A stretch of DNA of 34,352 bases, from positions 1 through 34,352 of the forward strand of contig JAWCMQ010000005.1 in NCBI GenBank assembly GCA_039091255.1, written 5' to 3'. The position numbers and the translations under genes are program-made. The notes under the pieces are model-generated. The model was given only the letters and a program-made list of their open reading frames with translations, was not told the origin of the DNA and ran no database searches. This document shows positions 16,866 through 24,004 of the stretch, piece by piece (positions within the stretch are counted from its first letter, which is position 1; each line of letters begins with the position of its first letter). Source of the stretch: JAWCMQ01 sp039091255 (GTDB lineage: Archaea; Aenigmatarchaeota; Aenigmatarchaeia; GW2011-AR5; JACRAC01).

Positions 16866-17656
16866 AATTTGTCATAAAATCTGACGGCAGCAGGGTCGCG
16901 TTCGACCGAGGTAAGATAGTAGAAACGTGCGTACGGGCGGGCCTTGACACGCGCACTGCCAAGGAAATCGCTGAGCATGCCGAGCGCACGCTGCCTGATG
17001 GCTCTACGACTCATCAGATTTACGACTTTGTAATGGACGAGATGGAGAAGCGCAACCCCCGCTCCGCTGCGCTGTTTGGGCTTCGCGATGCCATTGCTGA
17101 CCTCGACTCTGAGTCTTTCGAGCGCTATGCCAAAGCCGTGCTTGAAGCGCATGGCTGGAAATGCGCTTGGAACCAGGTCATCCAAGGCCGCTCAGTCGAG
17201 CATCAGGTCGATGTTGTTGCCCAAAAAGGCGATGAAACATGGCTTGTTGAGTGCAAGAGGCATTTCAACCCCCATCGTTGGTGCGGGCTTGACGTTGCAT
17301 TACAGGTACAGGCTCGGCTTGAAGACTTGCGGGATGGTTTCTTCGACCGCAAAAACAAGTACAAATGGACCGGTGCGTGGATATGGACCAACACGAAATT
17401 TTCAGAGCATGCAAAGACTTATGCTGCTGCAAAAGCTGTGCGCATGACGGGTTGGCGCTCTGGCGAATTTGGGCTGGAGCGGCTTGTGGAAGCCCAGAAG
17501 ATATGGCCCGTTACGATGCTGAAGCTTGATTTGATGACCAAAGCAAAGCTTCTGAGTGCGCACATTGTCACGGTGCGTGATATCCTTTCTGCTAAAAGGC
17601 CTGCTATTCCGAATTGGACAGATGTCGTGACGCAGGCGAAGGCGTTGGTGAAGTAA
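16862..17656 (+). CDS. ATP-cone plus PD-(D/E)xK nuclease-like protein, apparent AUA start
   Basis: 264 aa when read from the AUA at 16862. Residues 1-85 form an ATP-cone (KFVIKSDGSRVAFDRGKIVETC), the nucleotide-sensing domain of ribonucleotide reductases and NrdR. The rest is a restriction-endonuclease-like domain: HQVDVVAQKGDETWLVECKRH contains the D...(E)xK catalytic pattern (Asp about 121, Glu and Lys in ECK about 134-136). Archaeal proteins with this domain pair are known but not characterised. The open frame extends only to 16841 and contains no ATG, GTG or TTG before the ATP-cone; the first in-frame ATG (17033) would cut the cone. The AUA overlaps the apgM stop (ATAA), with GGTG 12-15 nt upstream. 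Confidence 0.8.
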   Translation: MKFVIKSDGSRVAFDRGKIVETCVRAGLDTRTAKEIAEHAERTLPDGSTTHQIYDFVMDEMEKRNPRSAALFGLRDAIADLDSESFERYAKAVLEAHGWKCAWNQVIQGRSVEHQVDVVAQKGDETWLVECKRHFNPHRWCGLDVALQVQARLEDLRDGFFDRKNKYKWTGAWIWTNTKFSEHAKTYAAAKAVRMTGWRSGEFGLERLVEAQKIWPVTMLKLDLMTKAKLLSAHIVTVRDILSAKRPAIPNWTDVVTQAKALVK

Positions 17657-17731
17657 TTTTCAATATCCTACATTTCTAACCTACAAAATTTGGAAAATTT
17701 TTCCTCAACTGTTTTGCGAATTAACGAAAAC

Positions 17732-17739
17732 CTTATATA
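17732..17739 (+). promoter_or_regulatory. TATA box of the unidentified large RNA gene
   Basis: CTTATATA, preceded by GAAAAC (BRE-like purine-rich context), lies about 25-30 nt before the start of a strongly structured stretch. No coding region follows on this strand for 1,800 bp, so the promoter most likely serves an RNA gene. Confidence 0.7.
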
Positions 17740-17759
17740 CCGCTTCTTTGACGTAAGAT

Positions 17760-18190
17760 ACAGTCCTTTTCGGAGGGCAACTCAGAAGGGTTTCAGGAGA
17801 ACAAGCTTCGTGCTTGGTTCGGTGCAAAGCGAAAGCCGCTTGTAGCAAGCTTCGGTTTGCGTACAGGTGGGCGGAAGCTTGTACCTGAAAATCCCTAATG
17901 AATCTGAGCCTAGATTCGAAAAGGAGCGAATCCGACCGGAGAGCAACTTGGGATCCATGCCTGCGTGCCTGTAATGCGTTAGGCGGCAGCAAATGCTGAC
18001 CTGAATACGATAAGTATAAGGCTGCTTTGCTGCGGACAACGTTTTGGCCGAGAGTGGCATGAGTCGGCTAGGGCGAAGAACCCAGCCTAGGTAGTTTGCG
18101 CGGCTCACCGCTGAAGCTTCAGCGGCGTTGCGGCGCAAAACTCAGCAATGAGTTCCTACTTAAGCTCAGATCCGGCCGGATGCAGTTTCT
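17760..18190 (+). ncRNA. Large structured non-coding RNA, family not identified
   Basis: A 645-bp gene-free stretch (17657-18301) holds this about 430-nt candidate. A strong TATA box precedes it and a T-rich tract (18186-18199) follows. Helices seen: TTTCAGG (17791-17797) with CCTGAAA (17884-17890), extended by GGG with CCC; a long-range helix ATCTGAGC (17902-17909) with GCTCAGAT (18164-18171); a GNRA-capped hairpin ACTCA-GCAA-TGAGT (18140-18153); GGCCGA with TCGGCT near 18045-18072; and several short hairpins. The palindrome ATCCGGCCGGAT (18170-18181) lies just before the T tract. I could not find the conserved core sequences of RNase P RNA or the SRP RNA helix 8, so it may be a divergent form of either or something new. 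Ends are estimates. Confidence 0.65.
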
Positions 18191-18301
18191 CTTTATTTTG
18201 CTGAATGCGCTGAATGGCGCCACATTGGTGGCTGTTAATAGCTGATGGCAACAGATCTCTTGCGGCGTGTTTTAAGAAAATGCCAACTTCTTTCCTTTAC
18301 T

Positions 18302-19438
18302 TTATTGTTTCTCAACTCGCACGCCCTGCCTGTCGAGCGCGACGTCGAGAGGCCAGAGTCCAGCGGATTGCCAAGCAGCCTTGACAGCCTCTGCAACGCG
18401 TTCGCCGAAGCAAAATGCGATTCCGCAGTCGCCGCCGCCTGCGCCACTTAGTTTTCCAGCTGCGCCGTTCTGATCCGCTATTTCTGCAAGCTTGCGCAGG
18501 TCATCCGTCTCGATTGGTACGCCGCTGAGCTTCGTCAGCTCTGCTAGGGCCGCACGATTCTGCTTCACAAGATTGAGTATGCGCTCGCGGTCCTTAAGCT
18601 TCCATGCTTGTATCATAAGGTCTACCACTTCGGCTATGCGCTCTATCGCGGCGCTGTACGCTCCCTTATTTTGCTCTTTCCAGATGTTCATCGCTTTTAT
18701 CATGTCCGGCGTGCTCACGGACGTCTTCGTCCAGCCGACCGCGAGATTAAAATCATCGGGCACATCGAGAGGCTGTATCTGCAGCAGCGGCCAGCGGCTC
18801 TCCACGACTGCCTTGACAGGCTTTACCGCCATCTGCTCGGCGACTGCCTTCAGGTCTGGCGCTACATAGCTGAAGACGCCGCCGTACGTCGAGGCGGCTA
18901 TGTCGAAGCAGCTGCCAAGCTTGCCTTGCGCGAAGTAGTGCGCGGCGGCGGCTAGCTTGAATATCTGCTCTTTGTGCTTTTCGAGATGAAGGCCGTGAAG
19001 CTCCATGATGCCTGCTATGGTCGCTACGACGGTTGAAGCGCTTGAGCCAAAACCGACTTTTTTCGTCTGACCGTCGACTTCTATCTGCGAAAGCTCGCCC
19101 CACGTCCTGATTGCGAATGGTTTCACGGACATCTGGGGCTGTATGTACTGCAGCACGGTTTCAATCGCTTCCTTGATGAACTTGAACTGGGGCTGCTCGG
19201 CTTCGCTCAGCTCGGGCGAAAACAGCAGGTGCTTGCCGTCGAACTGCGCCCTCCTGTCTTTGATGCTGAAATCGTCTATCGTGATGCTGACAACGGGCTG
19301 CGGCCCTTCCGAGGGGCGCTCTTCGACTTGAGCGTGAACGCGCTTGTTCACGGCTCCGACAAGCCCGGAGTTGCCAGACTCAAGAATAGCCCACTCGCCT
19401 GCGAGGAACATCTTGCCGGGCGCGCTGACGTGCGGCAT
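18302..19438 (-). CDS. Phosphomevalonate kinase (GHMP family)
   Basis: Phosphorylates 5-phosphomevalonate to the diphosphate, the step specific to the classical mevalonate pathway; 378 aa. GHMP motifs are all present: SAPGKMFLAGEWAILE at the N-terminus, the ATP-binding VGFGSSASTVV (about 130-140), GKLGSCFDIAASTYGG (about 168-183, the MvaK2/ERG8 signature), and C-terminal KLSGAGGGDCGIAF. This form is usual in bacteria and eukaryotes, and in archaea is known mainly from Sulfolobales. The ATG at 19438 is supported by TATA element GTATATAAG 22-30 nt upstream on the minus strand, giving a leaderless mRNA. It is divergent from mevalonate kinase. Confidence 0.9.
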   Translation of the reverse strand: MPHVSAPGKMFLAGEWAILESGNSGLVGAVNKRVHAQVEERPSEGPQPVVSITIDDFSIKDRRAQFDGKHLLFSPELSEAEQPQFKFIKEAIETVLQYIQPQMSVKPFAIRTWGELSQIEVDGQTKKVGFGSSASTVVATIAGIMELHGLHLEKHKEQIFKLAAAAHYFAQGKLGSCFDIAASTYGGVFSYVAPDLKAVAEQMAVKPVKAVVESRWPLLQIQPLDVPDDFNLAVGWTKTSVSTPDMIKAMNIWKEQNKGAYSAAIERIAEVVDLMIQAWKLKDRERILNLVKQNRAALAELTKLSGVPIETDDLRKLAEIADQNGAAGKLSGAGGGDCGIAFCFGERVAEAVKAAWQSAGLWPLDVALDRQGVRVEKQ

Positions 19439-19459
19439 AGCAAAAGATTCAAACAAAAG

Positions 19460-19468
19460 CTTATATAC
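19460..19468 (-). promoter_or_regulatory. TATA box of phosphomevalonate kinase
   Basis: GTATATAAG on the minus strand lies 22-30 nt upstream of the ATG at 19438. No Shine-Dalgarno sequence is present, so a leaderless transcript is expected. Confidence 0.7.
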
Positions 19469-19511
19469 GGTTTGCGACGCCGAACGTTTAAGTAAATTTT
19501 GAATTTTTGTT

Positions 19512-19580
19512 ATGGCAAATCCCAAGCGTCTTGTAGATGATTCCGGAATGCTTTATGTAACAGTTGTAGAGAAAGCATAA
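19512..19580 (+). CDS. Candidate 22-aa small ORF before mevalonate kinase
   Basis: A 22-codon frame (begins MANPKRLVDD, ends VTVVEKA) ends 8 nt before the mevalonate kinase ATG, in a different frame. A TATA-like GTTTAAGTAA (19486-19494) lies about 18-26 nt before its ATG, which fits leaderless initiation. The peptide is not repetitive and looks protein-like, but length alone gives little support. It could be a leader peptide coupled to the kinase or chance. Confidence 0.3.
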   Translation: MANPKRLVDDSGMLYVTVVEKA

Positions 19581-19588
19581 GTGTTGCC

Positions 19589-20838
19589 ATGCCGTCCTAT
19601 TCCGTTCCAGGAAAAGTTCATCTCATTGGCGAGCATGCTGTTGTGTATGGCGAACCTGCAATGATCGCGGCTGTTGGCAGGCGTTGCGTGGTTAGCGCGG
19701 AGAAGTCGGATAAAATAGAAATCTACTCCGCAGATTTTGGCAGCAGGACATACGAAATCTCAGAAGCTGTTGATTTTGCTAAGGATGTGCAAGCGCTGTG
19801 GAAAGATGGACTCGCTAAGAAAGATTTTTCTCCGCTCTTCCAGCTCATGCGGGCGGATAAGTGGAATTTCAGAAAAGCTGCAATCGGAATTGTTCTCCGT
19901 GAGCTTGGCATCGATGGTGGCGTTTCTATAAGCATAAAATCCGATATTCCTATCGGCTCTGGTCTTGGCAGCAGCTCTGCCCTATCGGTGGGTTTGGTTG
20001 CCGCCATTCAAGCAGCTTATGGCAAGCAACTTGTGCGCGAGCAAATCAACGACTTGGCTTACAAGCTTGAGTGCATCAACCACGGAACGCCCAGCGGCGG
20101 CGACAACAGTGCGTGCTGCTTCGGCGGGCTCGTTTGGTTCCAGAAGGCGCAACCTAAGAACATCATCATGCCGCTAAATGAAGAGATTCCGCACTCGATA
20201 GATGGGTTTGTCCTGCTGTGGACAGGTATGCCAGAGCGGACTACTGGTGAGCTTGTCCAGGCCGTCAGAAACCTTGATGAAAATTATAGGAAGCCGCGCA
20301 TGAAGGAAATCGGACAGCTGTGCTACGAGATGAAGACTGTCCTTAAGGCCCGCAATTATGCTCGCATGAAGGAGATCATAAACAGGAACCAGCAGCTGCT
20401 TGCTGAACTTGGCGTATCAACGCCTACGATTGACAGGATTGCCGAGGTTGTGCGTGGCATCGGCGGCGCCGCAAAGCTGTGCGGAGCAGGCGGAGGCGGC
20501 ACGATGCTANNNNNNNNNNNNNNNNNNNNNNNNNNNNNNNNNNNNNNNNNNNNNNNNNNNNNNNNNNNNNNNNNNNNNNNNNNNNNNNNNNNNNNNNNNN
20601 NNNNNNNAACAGGAACCAGCAGCTGCTTGCTGAACTTGGCGTATCAACGCCTACGATTGACAGGATTGCCGAGGTTGTGCGTGGCATCGGCGGCGCCGCA
20701 AAGCTGTGCGGAGCAGGCGGAGGCGGCACGATGCTGTGCTGGCATTCCGACAAAGGGTTGCTCAGACAAACGATTTCTTCTCTTGGCTTCGAGCCCTGGG
20801 AGGCGGAGCTGGGCGCAGAGGGCGTTCGCAGGGAATAA
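19589..20838 (+). CDS. mvk: Mevalonate kinase, interrupted by an assembly gap
   Basis: Phosphorylates mevalonate, the first kinase of isoprenoid synthesis. Motifs: SVPGKVHLIGEHAVVYG (N-terminus), IPIGSGLGSSSALSVG (ATP loop), HGTPSGGDNSACCFGG with the catalytic Asp, and KLCGAGGGGTML. The gene is broken by 98 Ns (20510-20607), and the 128 bases before the gap are repeated exactly after it. If the two copies are merged (joining 20508 to 20736), the frame runs open for 340 aa and ends GAEGVRRE at 20838, a normal length for the family. As deposited, the reading frame shifts by two after the gap. The gene is therefore most likely intact in the organism. Confidence 0.9.
20381..20508 (+). repeat. First copy of 128-bp duplication flanking the N gap
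   Basis: Identical base for base to 20608-20735. Both copies encode the same part of the mevalonate kinase C-terminal domain, so this is almost certainly one locus represented twice by scaffolding. Confidence 0.9.
20510..20607. other. Assembly gap of 98 Ns
   Basis: A run of N inside mevalonate kinase. Because the flanking sequences overlap by 128 bp, the true gap size is negative and no sequence should be missing here. Confidence 0.98.
20608..20735 (+). repeat. Second copy of 128-bp duplication flanking the N gap
   Basis: Exact repeat of 20381-20508. Downstream of it the mevalonate kinase frame runs without interruption to its stop at 20836-20838. Confidence 0.9.
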
Positions 20839-20862
20839 ATAGATAGCGTACGCTTTTCCAAT

Positions 20863-21276
20863 ATGGCAAAAGTGCTGAAGTTCTCGATTCGCACCAAAGG
20901 CAAAACTGACATCGTGGACATCACCGACATGGTGGCTGCGGCCGTAGCAAAGTCTGAAGCAAAGAATGGCTGTGCGGTTGTTTTCGTGCCAGGTTCCACA
21001 GCTGCTGTGACAACGATGGAGTATGAAGCCGGCCTTAAGAAGGACATCCCAAATGCCCTAGAAAAGATTGCGCCGACCAATGCGGATTGGGATCACCACA
21101 AGGCGTGGAACGACAAAAACGGCGCTGCGCACATCAAGTCGAGCTTGATTGGTCCATCGCTTGCGATTCCGTTTGAAAATGGCAAATTGCTACTAGGGAC
21201 ATGGCAGCAGATTGTGCTTATAGATTTCGACAACGAGCCCAGAACACGAGATCTTATCGTTGCGATTATCTTCTAA
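20863..21276 (+). CDS. YjbQ/UPF0047 family protein
   Basis: 137 aa, full family length. The conserved pieces are FVPGSTAAVTTMEYE (about 41-55) and the signature running from HHKAWND through NGAAHIKSSLIGPS to LLLGTWQQIVLIDFDNEPR (about 77-127), with His residues suited to metal or phosphate binding. E. coli YjbQ has reported weak thiamin phosphate synthase activity; the physiological role is unknown. A TATA-like AATAAATA lies 22-29 nt before the ATG, overlapping the mevalonate kinase stop codon, so the gene probably has its own leaderless mRNA. It overlaps the convergent HD gene by 11 nt. Confidence 0.9.
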   Translation: MAKVLKFSIRTKGKTDIVDITDMVAAAVAKSEAKNGCAVVFVPGSTAAVTTMEYEAGLKKDIPNALEKIAPTNADWDHHKAWNDKNGAAHIKSSLIGPSLAIPFENGKLLLGTWQQIVLIDFDNEPRTRDLIVAIIF

Positions 21277-22045
21277 TCATCGCTTCGAACCTTCCCCACA
21301 AACGACCTTCGATGTAGGCGATCGCCTCTTCCCTGTAGCTTAGGTCTTCGGCATACGCGGGCCTATAACCGCGGATAAAATCTTCGAGCGGGGTGCGCGC
21401 CTTGCCTGCCTCAAAGGCTGCTTTATTGATGCGTGCTGCCCATGGCCGGCCTGCTTTAAGTGCGTCGAAAAAGTCGGTAATCAATTTCATCTGATAGCTG
21501 ACGATTCGGGAAAACCTTGGAGAGAAGGTGTGCGACTGCATACTGGCTATTCTTCTTTCGTAGTGAGCAATCGTCGCGTCCGCCATACTCGTGCTCGACC
21601 GGTCTACGTCTCGCGACTCGGCCATCCATGCTCCGCGGCGGAATGCAACGAACGCTCCGGCCTGCTCGAACACCTTGTCTGCGAAGAAGACGCTCTCATG
21701 CAGCGGCGAGCTCCACGCCTGCGCGCCGCCGTGGTCGCGGATTGCCTGAAGTATGGCTTTTCTGTCGGCATCGCTACAGCCCATCCCTTTCAGTATCTCT
21801 TCGGCCCGCGCGGTGCTGGCAAGGACGTGGTCTATCTTCTGCGTAGGCGGCCTGATGATGTCATGCAGCAGGCCGGCTGCGCGCGCGAGCAGCTGCTGCT
21901 CTTCGTTTCCGCCATTCACGCGGACGAACCATGCTGCGCCTTCTGCGACGCGGTGCAGGTGGTCGAAGGCGTGAGTTATGGAAGCTGGGTTCGCCGTTTC
22001 CGACTTGGCAAGTGCCTCGATTTTCTGCAGCTGTTCGGGCTTCAT
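21266..22045 (-). CDS. HD-domain phosphohydrolase
   Basis: 259 aa with an N-terminal HD domain of the metal-dependent phosphohydrolase superfamily. Metal ligands in order: His in THAFDHLHRV (about 24-33), the HD pair in GLLHDIIRPP (about 60-61), His-Asp in IRDHGG (about 103-106), and a later Asp in FFADKVFE. The C-terminal half is helical with no recognised domain. Small HD proteins of this kind hydrolyse nucleotides or other phosphate esters; the substrate is unknown here. Its ATG directly follows the stop of the Nudix gene, so the two are translated together, downstream of the decarboxylase. Confidence 0.85.
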   Translation of the reverse strand: MKPEQLQKIEALAKSETANPASITHAFDHLHRVAEGAAWFVRVNGGNEEQQLLARAAGLLHDIIRPPTQKIDHVLASTARAEEILKGMGCSDADRKAILQAIRDHGGAQAWSSPLHESVFFADKVFEQAGAFVAFRRGAWMAESRDVDRSSTSMADATIAHYERRIASMQSHTFSPRFSRIVSYQMKLITDFFDALKAGRPWAARINKAAFEAGKARTPLEDFIRGYRPAYAEDLSYREEAIAYIEGRLWGRFEAMIRR

Positions 22046-22450
22046 TTAATCGCACCTCGACGATGCGTCCGGAAACATGCGGTTGAAAATTATGTTCGTG
22101 TAGTGTGCGACATCAAGCGCTGCTATCTGCTCTAGCGTGAACCATCCAACTTCGCCGATGTCGCTGCCAGCTCTTATTTTGCCGCGCGGTCGGCCGCGGA
22201 AAACATACGCATGGTGGCGATGGCCGACACGCACATCATGAATGAAATCGAAGAGCGGTTTTGGCTCGAGTTCGACTTCGCCGACCTCTTCGGCGGCTTC
22301 GCGCTTTGCGGCCTCGAGCGGGCTCTCGCCGGCATCGATGTGGCCGCCTGGCGTACACCAGCAGCCCTTCTCGGGGCTGTTGAGCCGCTTGCCAAGCAGA
22401 AACTTTCCATCTTTCTCTATGACGAGCGTGACGGTATCGTGCTGAATCAT
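22046..22450 (-). CDS. Nudix hydrolase
   Basis: 134-aa MutT-like protein. The Nudix box fits the consensus: it starts GGHIDAGESPLEAAK and continues REAAEEVGEV (about 36-60). The upstream strand VTLVIEKDGKFLLGKR and the downstream WFTLEQIAAL are normal for the fold. Nudix enzymes hydrolyse nucleoside diphosphate derivatives; some plant members act on isopentenyl diphosphate. Lying between diphosphomevalonate decarboxylase (60 nt upstream) and the HD gene, a house-cleaning or prenyl-diphosphate role is possible but not shown. It is not a type 1 isopentenyl-diphosphate isomerase, which is longer and has a catalytic Cys not seen here. Confidence 0.9.
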   Translation of the reverse strand: MIQHDTVTLVIEKDGKFLLGKRLNSPEKGCWCTPGGHIDAGESPLEAAKREAAEEVGEVELEPKPLFDFIHDVRVGHRHHAYVFRGRPRGKIRAGSDIGEVGWFTLEQIAALDVAHYTNIIFNRMFPDASSRCD

Positions 22451-22510
22451 GACAAATCCCTTTGGGAAAGGTATTCCCCAAAACGGAGTGCAAGCGCTTC
22501 CATTGCCATG

Positions 22511-23500
22511 TCAGAACAGATGCTTATTAATTAGCTGCGCGGCATCTCCAGGCCTGCACACTATCGTCTTCTGCACGCCATCGAGCTCGAGCAGGCGGCT
22601 GTTGACGGTTTCTTCGTCTTGCGCGAGGCACATGACCTTGACGTTCGGGCCTGCGTCGATTGTGAAGTAAGCCTTTATCCCCTCTTCGCGCATCTGTCGG
22701 ACGGCGTGGATGATTTCCATAGTCGCGGGAATCCAATATATTATTGGAGGCTGCGTCGTCATCATCGTCGCGTGCATCTTCAGGCAGTTGAACTCGGCGA
22801 CGCTTGCGACAAGCTCGAAGTCTTTGTTCAGGATGCCCGCGCGGACCTTCGCCAAGTCATCGTTGACAGTGCGAAGCCAGCCTTCATAGTACGGGCAGGT
22901 CGCGACCGTTTGGGCCATGCCTGCCCTGCTCGAGACCGGTTTCTTCTTTTCTGTAACGATTGTCGTGATCATGCGGAACTCTGGCCAGTGAAGCTTGTCC
23001 GCAATCTGCACAGCGTGGCTGTCCGAGCCATCGGCTGCTGTGCCGCGCTGCCATTCAACAAACCCGCCGAAGATCGAACGGCAGGCGGAACCGCTGCCTT
23101 GCCGCGCAAGGATTGAAAGCTCGCGCGCGTTCAGATTGAGGCCCGCAGCCGCTGCTGCTGCCATGCTCAATGCCGCTAAGCCTGATGCGCTTGACGCTAG
23201 ACCGGCTGCGACGGGAAAGTTTGATTCGCTCACAACGCGCGCTTTGTCGGTTATTCCCGCGAGCTTGCGTATGCGCTCGATGTGCGCCATGATATCTTTC
23301 TCGTCCTTGGCAAGCTCCTGGTCGTTGATTGTAATCGTGTCCTTGTCGTACTGCGCTGAGAATTCTACGGTCGTCGTCGTGGCAAGACCGTCGCACGTCA
23401 TCGAAATCGAGCCGTTGTGCGGGAGAATCAATTCTTTGTCGCGCTTGCCCCAGTATTTGACAAGCGCGATGTTCGCGTTTGCGACTGCCGTGGCTTTCAT
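22511..23500 (-). CDS. mvaD: Diphosphomevalonate decarboxylase
   Basis: Makes isopentenyl diphosphate from 5-diphosphomevalonate with ATP; 329 aa, normal length. Family motifs: ANIALVKYWGKRD at the N-terminus, AAGLASSASGLAAL (P-loop, about 96-109), SGSACRSIFGGFVEW (about 135-149) and FTIDAGPNV with the catalytic Asp (about 279-287). These match the true decarboxylase, not the phosphomevalonate-specific halophile form, though sequence alone is not conclusive. The ATG at 23500 is chosen because a TATA-like CTTAAGAA lies 24-31 nt upstream and the family starts MKATAxANANIAL; an upstream in-frame ATG adds 19 atypical residues. Confidence 0.94.
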   Translation of the reverse strand: MKATAVANANIALVKYWGKRDKELILPHNGSISMTCDGLATTTTVEFSAQYDKDTITINDQELAKDEKDIMAHIERIRKLAGITDKARVVSESNFPVAAGLASSASGLAALSMAAAAAAGLNLNARELSILARQGSGSACRSIFGGFVEWQRGTAADGSDSHAVQIADKLHWPEFRMITTIVTEKKKPVSSRAGMAQTVATCPYYEGWLRTVNDDLAKVRAGILNKDFELVASVAEFNCLKMHATMMTTQPPIIYWIPATMEIIHAVRQMREEGIKAYFTIDAGPNVKVMCLAQDEETVNSRLLELDGVQKTIVCRPGDAAQLINKHLF

Positions 23501-23593
23501 GCATATAACGAAAGCAAAAAAAGTTCTTAAGCGAAAACTCGAACCTATTTCATGCAAATAGAATGAGGCCGGACGGAGTGCTTCGGAGTCTAT

Positions 23594-23648
23594 CGCGCTC
23601 GGCTAGCTTGCTGCGGTCGCAAGCTTCCTTGCGCGCACGCCTCGCTTG
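23594..23648 (-). repeat. 55-bp copy of tRNA-Val intron sequence, downstream of the tRNA
   Basis: Identical to 23711-23765, which lies inside the anticodon-loop intron of tRNA-Val. On the minus strand this copy begins 2 nt after the tRNA 3' end. It contains an inverted repeat around GCTAGCTTGC and GCAAGCTT. See findings. Confidence 0.9.
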
Positions 23649-23649
23649 A

Positions 23650-23873
23650 TGGGCCCGGGCGGATTCGAACCGCCGATCTTCGCTGCACTTACCACGCGAC
23701 GCGGCTCTTCCGCGCTCGGCTAGCTTGCTGCGGTCGCAAGCTTCCTTGCGCGCACGCCTCGCTTGGATGTGAGAGCGACGTCTTACCATTGCCTTTTGTA
23801 CCCTCAAAGAATTCCTTTGGGGTTCACCAAGACCTTTCTTTGAAGAAAGGGATTGGTACTGGACTACGAGCCC
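23650..23873 (-). tRNA. tRNA-Val(CAC) with two introns
   Basis: Read on the minus strand. Acceptor GGGCTCG (23873-23867) pairs with CGGGCCC, discriminator A at 23650; T-arm GGCGG-TTCGAAT-CCGCC. The anticodon stem TCGCT (23778-23774) pairs with AGCGA (23684-23680), and the loop reads CT-CAC-A, anticodon CAC. A first intron of about 70 nt interrupts the D-loop (about 23788-23857; edges uncertain by a few bases) and holds two hairpins, CTTTCT with AAGAAAG and AAAG with CTTT. A second, 82-nt intron follows A37 (23686-23767). Removing both leaves 72 nt with normal arms. The intron-2 segment 23711-23765 is repeated just downstream of the gene. Confidence 0.88.
23711..23765 (-). repeat. 55-bp repeat within tRNA-Val anticodon intron
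   Basis: Exact partner of 23594-23648. It starts 2 nt into the intron and covers 55 of its 82 nt. Confidence 0.9.
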
Positions 23874-24004
23874 TTTCTGTTATAATAAGTGAATAAGCGA
23901 GCATTTTTAAACCGAAATTATGATTTTTTCGTGCATTTTACCGTTAGGTATAACTTTTTTCTTTGCAAAATTCCGCGAAAAATCGTGGCGAGTGGGCGAG
24001 AAAG

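Noticed and set aside
17760..18190. tmRNA or rRNA fragment as identity of the large RNA
   Set aside because: tmRNA is not expected in archaea and no rRNA signature sequence was found.
20863..21276. YjbQ-family gene as part of the mevalonate operon
   Set aside because: It has its own TATA element and the family has no known isoprenoid role; kept as an independent unit.
22046..22450. Nudix gene as isopentenyl-diphosphate isomerase type 1
   Set aside because: Too short and lacks the conserved catalytic cysteine region; it fits a MutT-like hydrolase.
23594..23765. The two 55-bp repeats as a minimal CRISPR array or transposon ends
   Set aside because: Only two copies, the interval is tRNA exon plus intron end, and one copy is clearly part of a tRNA intron. 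No transposase is present.
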